Source: Ignavibacteria bacterium UBA2373
Lineage (GTDB): Bacteria; Bacteroidota; Ignavibacteria; Kapaibacteriales; UBA961
DNA: 25,887 nucleotides
Direction: 5' to 3'
NCBI GenBank assembly: GCA_002344005.1
Contig: DDTD01000032.1
Coordinates: 1-25,887 of the forward strand
Numbering within the stretch: the first letter of the stretch is position 1; every line of letters begins with the position of its first letter. Shown one piece after another: positions 17,291 through 24,333 of this stretch. The notes under the pieces are model-generated. The model worked only from the letters and a program-made list of their open reading frames with translations, made no database searches and was not told the origin of the DNA. Made by a program: the position numbers and the translations under genes.

Positions 17291-18217
17291 TTACAGATAT
17301 TCCTTATCTTCGCTGTGATTGGGTGGCAGATAACGGCTTTCCAAATGACTCATCACTTCTGCTTGTCCGGGCATGGCATTTCTTATCTCATTTTCTAATG
17401 TTGTGGCTTTAGCATGTGCAATCTCTATGGGTGTACCATCAGGAAAGACGATATGAAAATCGGCATAAATTCTTTGCCCTGTTTCTCGTAAACGCAAACG
17501 ATGAAACGAAACATCATGCTCAAGACAATATTGTTGTAAAATTTCATGGGCTATGTGTTCCAATGCTGGATTGGTTTTATCCATCAAGCCATCCACTGAT
17601 GACCGCAAGAGTTTCACCGCCTCAACAATAATATTTGCGCCAAAAAGTAAAGCAAAAATTGGGTCAAGGACACTCCATCCGCTCACTGCCGCCAAAACTA
17701 AACCAAGCACAGCCCCCACACTTGTCCACGCATCAGTAAGAATATGCTTGCCATTCGCTTCAACAAGAATGGAATGTTCTTTTTTACCCACATTGACTAA
17801 ATACAATCCCAACACAGCATTGATTGCTCCCGCAGCCGCAGTTAATATTGCACCCAATGACACAGATTCCAGCGTAAATCCATGGAGTATTTTATCAACT
17901 GCTGTGATGATGATGACAAATGCTGCAACCAATATCAAAGCACCTTCTAATCCCGCGGACAAATACGAAACCTTATCATGACCGAAATGATGATCTTTGT
18001 CGGGTGGCATGACACTGACTCTTAAGCTATACCATGCTACGCCCACAGCAATAATATGGACAACCGTTTCCATCGCATCGGAAAATATCACCACCGAACC
18101 GGTAAGATAATATGCAAACCATTTAATCACCAACATACAACAACCTATAAAAAGCGACAAATTCATCGCTTTCTGCTGTTTCTGTATGGTTTCTGAGTGT
18201 TGATTGTGGGAAATCAT
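17291..18217 (-). CDS. Cation diffusion facilitator family metal transporter
   Basis: A 308-residue inner-membrane metal/proton antiporter. About six membrane helices are visible between 18 and 205. The helix 2 metal site reads FSDAMETVVH, with E50 and H54 in the positions where FieF/YiiP has two Asp, and D47 just before. Helix 5 has the usual H158-x3-D162 (HILTD). The loop motif DHHFGH (75-80) matches the second zinc site of the family. The C-terminal 90 residues form the cytoplasmic ferredoxin-like dimerisation domain. An E/H pair in helix 2 departs from the DD of FieF and HD of ZitB, so metal preference (Zn, Fe, Mn or other) cannot be assigned. The gene precedes the choice-of-anchor V pair on the same strand by 64 bases. 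Confidence 0.93.
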   Translation of the reverse strand: MISHNQHSETIQKQQKAMNLSLFIGCCMLVIKWFAYYLTGSVVIFSDAMETVVHIIAVGVAWYSLRVSVMPPDKDHHFGHDKVSYLSAGLEGALILVAAFVIIITAVDKILHGFTLESVSLGAILTAAAGAINAVLGLYLVNVGKKEHSILVEANGKHILTDAWTSVGAVLGLVLAAVSGWSVLDPIFALLFGANIIVEAVKLLRSSVDGLMDKTNPALEHIAHEILQQYCLEHDVSFHRLRLRETGQRIYADFHIVFPDGTPIEIAHAKATTLENEIRNAMPGQAEVMSHLESRYLPPNHSEDKEYL

Positions 18218-18490
18218 CGAATGTACTAATCTTTTTTTCTGATAAAGGTGATTTTTTTTTACAAAAATACGAGCAATGCTGTAAGGATTGGGCTTCAGCT
18301 ACGACTAATAGTGAAAAGCAAAAACACAATGGTCTTGTTTCCGAACGAAGGATGAACCGCTGTAGTCTTGCACAATAGTTTAACACGAACATAAAAGAAC
18401 GGTAAAAACTATGTCATTGGAAAAACACATTGACTCACACACAATCAAGTTATACTCTCACCTTTTTTTCACCATTACTTCATCAATCGT

Positions 18491-19510
18491 ATGAAAAAAA
18501 CCATATTCAGCTCGTCCGTGTTCGCAGTGCTGCTGTTTCTCAGCGTATCGGGGCTTCAAGCACAAAATTCAAAAAAAGTGCTCGTAGAAGTATTCACAAA
18601 CTCGCATTGTTCTGTTTGTCCGTCCATGTACAATGGTTTAAACACTTTCGTTAAGCCATCGCCGATAGCCGACAATATCGAGTATATTTTCTATCATGTC
18701 AATACCTATTCGGACGATGTCCTTTATCAAGAAACCAAAGATCAATCATTGCCGCGAGCTAAGTACTATGCTATTTCCGGTACCCCAACAGCTGCTTTTA
18801 ATGGTACTGTTCAAAACCGATCTTATGCAAATTACCCGACGCAATTACAAAACTCGCTAACGCAAACCAAAGACATCACGCTGACCATTCAAGCAAATAA
18901 GGATAATAATTCCTTGAAACTATCCCTTAATGCAAGCTCTGTTCCTCCACAATCATCGCTCTATATTATCATGACCGAAGATATTGAGTACAAAGGACGG
19001 AATGGGATTGTCAATCACACCAATGTAATGAGAAAGATGCTTACCGGCACAAATGGAATTGTTATTGACAAAATGGAAGGAATGATTTATGAACAAACAT
19101 TTTCATTCTCCGATATGAATATAAAAAACCCCGATAATGCACGCATAGTTTGTTTCTTGCAAAACAATACCACAAAAGAAATTTACCAAACTTCAGCATT
19201 ACCTTTGAAAGATATAGTCGCTTCAATCTCAGATTCCGAACAACAAAGTGTCACTATATATCCCCAACCCGCTCAAGATAATCTGACTATTACACTTGAT
19301 GCAAAGACAATAAATGACAATACACCCTTGACGATATATTCTCTCCTTGGAAATAAGATAATGGAAATTGCGCCCAAATTTCAACATGATGGTTTACTGA
19401 CTTTTCAGTGGAATTTACGTGATGCAAACGATAACAAAGTATCACCGGGATTATATGTTATACAATCGTCTTCTCACAAAAACACTTCCTTTATTTGTAT
19501 TATTCAATAA
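18491..19510 (+). CDS. Omp28-type thioredoxin-fold secreted protein with T9SS sorting tail
   Basis: A 339-residue exported protein. Residues 1-24 are a signal peptide (cleavage near LQA). VLVEVFTNSHCSVCPSM (30-46) is a thioredoxin-like first strand and helix with a C40-S-V-C43 pair, and GTPTAAFNG (97-105) supplies the cis-proline loop at P99. This arrangement is typical of Omp28-related proteins of Bacteroidota. The final part, from VTIYPQPAQDNLTITL to the end, is a T9SS type A sorting domain, so the protein is expected at the cell surface. A thiol-disulfide or metal-handling role is inferred from CXXC. The cytochrome P460-like lipoprotein gene begins 29 bases downstream on the same strand, suggesting an operon that ends in the terminator near 20.1 kb. 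No Shine-Dalgarno precedes the ATG. Confidence 0.85.
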   Translation: MKKTIFSSSVFAVLLFLSVSGLQAQNSKKVLVEVFTNSHCSVCPSMYNGLNTFVKPSPIADNIEYIFYHVNTYSDDVLYQETKDQSLPRAKYYAISGTPTAAFNGTVQNRSYANYPTQLQNSLTQTKDITLTIQANKDNNSLKLSLNASSVPPQSSLYIIMTEDIEYKGRNGIVNHTNVMRKMLTGTNGIVIDKMEGMIYEQTFSFSDMNIKNPDNARIVCFLQNNTTKEIYQTSALPLKDIVASISDSEQQSVTIYPQPAQDNLTITLDAKTINDNTPLTIYSLLGNKIMEIAPKFQHDGLLTFQWNLRDANDNKVSPGLYVIQSSSHKNTSFICIIQ

Positions 19511-19539
19511 TTTTTATTCATTTTTTTTGGAGTTCCAAT

Positions 19540-20055
19540 ATGGATATTTCATTCCGTAAAGCTGTACTTACTTTGTCTGCTTTCACTTTTATTTCATTCA
19601 ATATCGGCTGTTCAAAAGACGAAGAAGTTGCAGCACCCGCACAAGAATTTGTTGCTGCCGATGCCGATATTGCTAATTATTCCACATGGACTAAAACCGC
19701 CGAAAATCTGGAAGGTCCTGACCCTGCCGGCTTAATTGGGGCTGCCCATGAAGCAAATAATATGGATGTACGCAGAACTGTATTTTTAAACAAACCTAAC
19801 AATAAATCAAACGGTAAATGGGCAAATGGCACTATTCTCGTGAAGGAAATGCGCCACAAAGATGGCCGCTTATTAGCTGCTATGGGTATGGTAAAACGTG
19901 GAGCATCGTTCAACACTACTCACAATGGGTGGGAATGGTTTATCGTCAAAGATGGTAAAATTGCCGACAGAGCTGCGGGTTTGATGGACGGTATGTGCAA
20001 TGGCTGCCATTCATCAAGTAAAGATACTTACGATTATGTCTTTACGAAAAGATAA
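19540..20055 (+). CDS. Cytochrome P460-family lipoprotein with C-terminal CXXCH
   Basis: A 171-residue lipoprotein. The start is set at 19540 by GGAG at 19529-19532; a longer in-frame start at 19495 overlaps the previous gene and lacks a ribosome site. The N-terminus is a hydrophobic export signal ending in NIGCSK, with C24 as the likely lipidated residue. The mature part (about 45-171) matches the cytochrome P460 domain: WTKTAENLEGP, the GTILVKEMR strand, WEWFIVKDGK, and a haem c site C153-N-G-C-H157 close to the C-terminus. Family members bind haem in the periplasm; P460 proper oxidises hydroxylamine or NO using a Lys-haem cross-link, while cytochrome c'-beta binds NO without it. Which type this is cannot be decided by eye. 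Confidence 0.85.
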   Translation: MDISFRKAVLTLSAFTFISFNIGCSKDEEVAAPAQEFVAADADIANYSTWTKTAENLEGPDPAGLIGAAHEANNMDVRRTVFLNKPNNKSNGKWANGTILVKEMRHKDGRLLAAMGMVKRGASFNTTHNGWEWFIVKDGKIADRAAGLMDGMCNGCHSSSKDTYDYVFTKR

Positions 20056-20082
20056 AGAGTAACAATCCGTTACATGCTGAGT

Positions 20083-20126
20083 AAGCAATGGTTGTTACGC
20101 TGTAATAATCATTGCTTCTTTTTTTT
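20083..20126 (+). terminator. Rho-independent terminator of the Omp28-P460 operon
   Basis: AAGCAATG at 20083-20090 pairs with CATTGCTT at 20110-20117. The inner bases TTAC/GTAA continue the stem, and a run of eight T follows (20119-20126). It separates the P460 gene from the downstream anti-sigma gene, which therefore needs its own promoter. Confidence 0.85.
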
Positions 20127-20149
20127 ATAGATATCTTTACTTTAACAAT

Positions 20150-20434
20150 ATGAAATTTTTTATAATGTTACTCAAGCCATTGCTTATATCATGTCGGCAA
20201 GCCGCTGAGCTAATGTCATCATCTCTCGATACGCGACCTGATTTGTTGACACGTCTAAAAATTGCTTTACACGGCTATTTATGTCCGCCATGTGAATATT
20301 TGCGTAAACAATTTATTTTTATTGATACATTATTACAACATAGACATGGAGAACACAAAACTCACGATATAACATTGCCTCATGATATCAAAGATACTAT
20401 CAAAAAAAAACTTGTGGACAATAACAGAATTTAA
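20150..20434 (+). CDS. Small zinc-type (zf-HC2-like) anti-sigma factor
   Basis: A 94-residue protein without a convincing membrane helix. LLISCRQAAELMSSSLD (11-27) followed by H41-GYL-C45-PP-C48 is the C...HX3CX2C zinc-binding pattern of ZAS/zf-HC2 anti-sigma factors, which hold an ECF sigma factor until a signal, often oxidative, releases zinc. The C-terminal half is charged and shows no domain. It lies 24 bases after the terminator of the P460 operon and has no obvious Shine-Dalgarno; M6 is an alternative start. The ECF sigma gene lies immediately beyond, but on the opposite strand, tail to tail with 5 bases between the stop codons. Related pairs are usually encoded in the same direction. 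Confidence 0.7.
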   Translation: MKFFIMLLKPLLISCRQAAELMSSSLDTRPDLLTRLKIALHGYLCPPCEYLRKQFIFIDTLLQHRHGEHKTHDITLPHDIKDTIKKKLVDNNRI

Positions 20435-20439
20435 ACACA

Positions 20440-20991
20440 TTATGGCTTAAACCAATGAAATTCTAAACATTTCCGTAATTGCAAACGCGATTTGTGTAAA
20501 ATTTGCCAATAATTGCTTTTTGAAAGAATTATATTGGAATCGTCTTGAACATATTTTTTCTCAAAGTATGTGATTTCTACTGTTGTCAACCACTTTTCCG
20601 GCAAGCGTTGTAAGCATTGTTCCCACACATCAATAAATTCGGGATTATCCAATAAATTGGATTCCCCATACCATTCCGTCGGCATATACTCCGATTTCCA
20701 CATACCGTCTTCTGTGAACATATCGCTGCTTTCTTGTGTGTCATTGTCGAGTACAGCAATGTGTTTTCTTTTTCTATATACATCGGCAATTTTATTATTG
20801 AGTATGGCAAACAACCATGTTTTAGGATGACTGCGTTGAGAAAATTTCTCTATTTGCTGTAATGCAGCTAAAAATGTGTCTTGTACTATATCTTGCGCTA
20901 GTTCTTTATCCTTTGTCTTCGTATATGCCCAAGCATATAAATCATCAGAATAATCATCAACCCACGTAATAATGGTATCAGATGGTTTCAT
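20440..20991 (-). CDS. ECF-type RNA polymerase sigma factor
   Basis: A 183-residue alternative sigma factor. Region 2 spans about 14-76, with DLYAWAYTKTKDKELAQDIV, QDTFLAAL and the -10-binding helix HPKTWLFAILNNKIADVYRKR. Region 4 is at about 123-178, ending SNYWQILHKSRLQLRKCLE. The HTH part of region 4 (YVQDDSNIILSKSN) is weaker and slightly shorter than the usual EIA-x-LGIS pattern. I chose the ATG at 20991, because AGAGGA precedes it by 9 bases and the protein then starts just before region 2. An in-frame ATG at 21030 would add 13 residues, but it sits in the loop of an inverted repeat. The gene ends 5 bases from the convergent zinc-type anti-sigma gene. It follows the DUF2723 gene on the same strand. 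Confidence 0.9.
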   Translation of the reverse strand: MKPSDTIITWVDDYSDDLYAWAYTKTKDKELAQDIVQDTFLAALQQIEKFSQRSHPKTWLFAILNNKIADVYRKRKHIAVLDNDTQESSDMFTEDGMWKSEYMPTEWYGESNLLDNPEFIDVWEQCLQRLPEKWLTTVEITYFEKKYVQDDSNIILSKSNYWQILHKSRLQLRKCLEFHWFKP

Positions 20992-21012
20992 TTCAGGATT
21001 TCCTCTAAAATA

Positions 21013-21050
21013 ATCAAGGGATCTACTCATGTATGAATTGACCCCTTGAT
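21013..21050. promoter_or_regulatory. Inverted repeat around the upstream ATG of the sigma gene
   Basis: ATCAAGGG at 21013-21020 and CCCTTGAT at 21043-21050 form a perfect 8-bp inverted repeat with a 22-base centre. The upstream in-frame ATG (21030) is in the centre. In RNA it would fold into a hairpin holding that ATG in the loop; in DNA it could be a protein-binding site. Its role is unproven. Confidence 0.4.
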
Positions 21051-21082
21051 ATAAAATAATAATTACAATTTAAGAGTATGTA

Positions 21083-24000
21083 TTATGGACCTGCCACCAC
21101 TTGCGATGAATCCGTTGGTCCTAACCCTGCTTTTTTACGCAAATCATCTAAGCGGATATACCATTGAGATACGATTTGCTGTAATTGCGGATCTTGGCTA
21201 TATTTCATCATATACTCATTGGCTTTCATCATGGCACCGCGATAATCACCTTGATTTTCCAGTTTGACAACATCTATATTGTCCATCTCGAAACGAATAC
21301 GAAGATTATTTTCTTGTTGCTGCCACATCATAAGCATTTCTTTGGCTTTATCATAATTGCCAAGCATCATGTGTGCTTTGGCTGCTGCATCGAAGGGAGA
21401 AAACTGATCGGCAAAACGCTCATATTCGATTAACTTCGGCGTGTCCATTAACTGTTGAACCGATGTTAATAGTATAGTCGCATATTTTTTAGCTTTTTCA
21501 TTCGCGCCAATTTGCTTATACATTTCCGACAACTGATATTCCCATGTATAACCCATCGGGAACATAGTCGGAGAAATATTCTGATCTAAAGCATCAAGCA
21601 CTCTTTCCGCTTTTTTCTTATCGTTTTTCTCATTGATTAAATAATTGGCATAACGCAAATAGGAAATACGATAGCTGTCCGGGAAACGACGTGCAGTCTC
21701 ATCATAATAAACATCAGGATTATTCAAATTGCGATATTTAAATCCATATTTCGGTGTTGTCGAAAAATTATCTGAATTATCAATATTCAATAAACATTGA
21801 TCCATCACTTCTTCATTAAAGGATTCGCCCATTCTGCCACCTTGTGGCACAGGACATACGCGCAATGCAAGACCTTCCCAACGGAGATAATTTTCAAGAC
21901 CGCAATATTCTGTTGTTCCGGGTGTAAAATAGACAGGACGTTCAAATTTTGTTGTTTCGATAATATTACGAATTAACTGATGCTGAACACCCATAAAATA
22001 CATACGAACACCGCCTTCACCTTGACGAGCATTACCATCACCGGTGAACATAAATTGCATTGTTCCACGATTAATAATTGCAGGGTCACCGGTAAATTTT
22101 GCTAAAATATCTTTATTGACTTCTACTGTCACCGGCATAGCTTCACCATACGTAGGAGCTAAGGAACGCGGGTCGGTTTCATCAACCATTAATGACTCAT
22201 CAGAAAATGTGAGCGGTATTTTTTTGGCACCCCAAGGAGAAAGATTTTTTAATTCATTGATATACCACCCTGTTTGACCAAGACTTAAATTCACCACACG
22301 TACATCGCGACGCACACCGGCAACATCTTGCATATACCACAATGGGAATGTATCATTATCGCCGTATGTAAAGACGATAGCATCTTTTTCCAAGCTCTGC
22401 AATACATTATAGGAAAAATCAAAAGGAATATAATTTCCTGCACGGCTATGAATTTTCCAACCACCTGCACCCATATTCAAGGGTAAAGCAATAATACCTA
22501 TGGCAAGAACAGCACCTGTGACACCTACATTTTCTCTTGCTGCTCTGATGGAATCAATAATGGCAAAAACGCCAATACCAATCCACATACTCCACACCAT
22601 AAACGAAGCCACATAAAAATAATCACGTTCTCGCGGTTGCGGATCTTGTTGATTCTGAGCAAATGCAGCAAGCATACCTGTCATTAAGAACAATACCAAA
22701 TAGGTAAAAGCAATTGTCGGATCTTTACGGAAATGGAAAAACATTCCCACCAAACCAATGAGCAAAGGGATACCCCAAAATTTAATCGGGAATAAATCCG
22801 CAAAACCGGAACCATAAGTATATGCTTTATAGTCCATATCGCGTTTAGTACCGAAGAGCGTAGCCGGTGCATCTTGATTATCTCCTGTCCTGCCCATAAA
22901 ATTCCAGAGGAAATAACGCAGATACATGTGATTAAACTGATATTTGAACAGATAACTCATCTCACCGCTGAAATTCGTTTTTTGTTTGCTATAATCAGGC
23001 ACACGCAAGGACTGACCATCTTTGCGGGTTACAATTTTATCAGGTGCCGGATTCCATGGTCCATGTTTGCGGTGACGATCTTCAAAGCGTGCTCCCGATT
23101 GATAACGACGGGGCCATGAAGGCGCATCGCCATATTGTTCACGATTAAGATATGATGTCAATTTTGCAAATGTATTCGGAGCATTTTCATTCATCGGGGG
23201 GCGCGCATTGGAACGGATAAGAATATGTGCATACGTGCTATAACCCAAAAGTACAAGCAAAAACGATGCGCAAGCAAGGTTCACGACGGGCTTATTATTT
23301 TTTGTACCATACCATACACCAAAAATAGCAGCACCGATAATACCCAAAGCAAGAAGAATCACGGCAGGATTATCCGCTATGCTATACTCATGCGCTTCTG
23401 TGCGGAATAAATTACCCGCAAGCATCGAAGGAATAATTTTCACAATACCCGGATAGATTATACCAAATGCCACCACGCTGAGAACACCCATCAAGATGAA
23501 TGTGGACAATTTGAATTGATAGCGACGGAAATAGACAATCAATGCAATCGAGAACATCGTCAGAATACTGAAAAGGTGCACACCCGTTGACAAGCCCATG
23601 AGATAGGCAATTATCAACAGATAGCGTTCATTATTCGGCTGTTCGGCTTCTTCACTCCATCGCATCATAAGCCATGTGATAAGAGCCACAAAAAGTGTGG
23701 AAGCAGCATATACCTCCGACTCGACGGCATTGAACCAGAATGTATCGCTGAAGGTATAGGCAGTAGCTCCAATGAATGCCGAGCCATACGTTGCTATCGC
23801 TTCCGAAAAACTCTGTTGCGAAGAACCGCGCCAATGATTAATAACTTGCACAGTAATCAAATACAAAAGCCATACGGTAAATGCACTGGCAAACACGGAA
23901 ACTAAGTTCACACGCCAACCCGGATCGCCAAATGGTATGAGGTGGAATAATTTGCCCACCATAAGAAACAATGGTGCGCCCGGCGGATGAGGTACCTGCT

Positions 24001-24133
24001 GATGAACGGCGGCGGCGGTAAACTCACCGCAATCCCAAAAGGGCACTGTGGGTTGCACAGTCATAAGATACGTGACAAGTGCTACGGCAAATGCCAAAAT
24101 GCCGAAAGCACGGTGAATAACTTTTGTATTCAT
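21083..24133 (-). CDS. DUF2723 / glycosyltransferase family 117 multi-spanning membrane protein
   Basis: A 1016-residue inner-membrane protein of a family widespread in Bacteroidota. The family signature is near the N-terminus: TVPFWDCGEFTAAA (29-42) with D34 and E37, then HPPGAP (49-54) and NAVESEVYA (135-143). This layout is that of GT-C type enzymes such as protein O-mannosyltransferases, in which the first periplasmic loop carries the acidic catalytic residue. Many hydrophobic helices run from 8 to about 560, including QDPQPRERDYFYVASFM. A soluble C-terminal part follows, with TPR-like helices around 850-1000 (AHMMLGNYDKAKEMLM). Transfer of a sugar from a lipid carrier to exported proteins is the likely role by family, but substrate and donor are unknown. 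The ECF sigma gene lies downstream on the same strand. Confidence 0.9.
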   Translation of the reverse strand: MNTKVIHRAFGILAFAVALVTYLMTVQPTVPFWDCGEFTAAAVHQQVPHPPGAPLFLMVGKLFHLIPFGDPGWRVNLVSVFASAFTVWLLYLITVQVINHWRGSSQQSFSEAIATYGSAFIGATAYTFSDTFWFNAVESEVYAASTLFVALITWLMMRWSEEAEQPNNERYLLIIAYLMGLSTGVHLFSILTMFSIALIVYFRRYQFKLSTFILMGVLSVVAFGIIYPGIVKIIPSMLAGNLFRTEAHEYSIADNPAVILLALGIIGAAIFGVWYGTKNNKPVVNLACASFLLVLLGYSTYAHILIRSNARPPMNENAPNTFAKLTSYLNREQYGDAPSWPRRYQSGARFEDRHRKHGPWNPAPDKIVTRKDGQSLRVPDYSKQKTNFSGEMSYLFKYQFNHMYLRYFLWNFMGRTGDNQDAPATLFGTKRDMDYKAYTYGSGFADLFPIKFWGIPLLIGLVGMFFHFRKDPTIAFTYLVLFLMTGMLAAFAQNQQDPQPRERDYFYVASFMVWSMWIGIGVFAIIDSIRAARENVGVTGAVLAIGIIALPLNMGAGGWKIHSRAGNYIPFDFSYNVLQSLEKDAIVFTYGDNDTFPLWYMQDVAGVRRDVRVVNLSLGQTGWYINELKNLSPWGAKKIPLTFSDESLMVDETDPRSLAPTYGEAMPVTVEVNKDILAKFTGDPAIINRGTMQFMFTGDGNARQGEGGVRMYFMGVQHQLIRNIIETTKFERPVYFTPGTTEYCGLENYLRWEGLALRVCPVPQGGRMGESFNEEVMDQCLLNIDNSDNFSTTPKYGFKYRNLNNPDVYYDETARRFPDSYRISYLRYANYLINEKNDKKKAERVLDALDQNISPTMFPMGYTWEYQLSEMYKQIGANEKAKKYATILLTSVQQLMDTPKLIEYERFADQFSPFDAAAKAHMMLGNYDKAKEMLMMWQQQENNLRIRFEMDNIDVVKLENQGDYRGAMMKANEYMMKYSQDPQLQQIVSQWYIRLDDLRKKAGLGPTDSSQVVAGP

Positions 24134-24180
24134 GCTCTTTTAGTATAATGAAACAACTATTTTTTTTATCCGAGATCTGA

Positions 24181-24219
24181 AATCACGGCACTTCCGCAGC
24201 GTGATTAACGGCAAAATTA
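24181..24219 (-). promoter_or_regulatory. Candidate -7 box and adjacent inverted repeat upstream of the DUF2723 gene
   Basis: On the minus strand 24212-24219 reads TAATTTTG, matching TAnnTTTG. Immediately downstream in that direction, AATCACG (24181-24187) and CGTGATT (24200-24206) form a perfect 7-bp inverted repeat that would overlap the transcription start. This could be an operator or a leader hairpin. A CAAA at 24235-24238 could be the -33 element, but its spacing (15) is short. Confidence 0.3.
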
Positions 24220-24271
24220 CGATGCAAGACCAAACAAAACTCCGTTTGTTCGTCTTTTCATGTCAGTTTAA

Positions 24272-24293
24272 GCAAAAAAATTCGGATTTTTGC
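24272..24293. promoter_or_regulatory. Inverted repeat upstream of the dihydrolipoamide dehydrogenase gene
   Basis: GCAAAAA at 24272-24278 pairs with TTTTTGC at 24287-24293 around AATTCGGA, ending 40 bases before the ATG. It may be a binding site or leader hairpin for lpdA, or chance in an AT-rich spacer. No TAnnTTTG box for the plus-strand gene was found here. Confidence 0.25.
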
Positions 24294-24333
24294 ATTCTTT
24301 CATAAGACAATATTCTTTCTTTCATTATTTTCA

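Noticed and set aside
18430..18456. A sigma70-like promoter TTGACT ... TATACT before the Omp28-type gene
   Set aside because: The spacer is only 15 bases and the lineage seems to use the TAnnTTTG type of promoter, so it is not listed as a feature.
19495..19539. Upstream start for the P460-type protein
   Set aside because: It overlaps the end of the Omp28-type gene, lacks a ribosome site and would put 15 extra residues before a clear lipoprotein signal.
20132..20139. TATCTTTA as a -7 box for the anti-sigma gene
   Set aside because: The last base departs from TAnnTTTG and the possible -33 partner lies inside the terminator stem at a short spacing.
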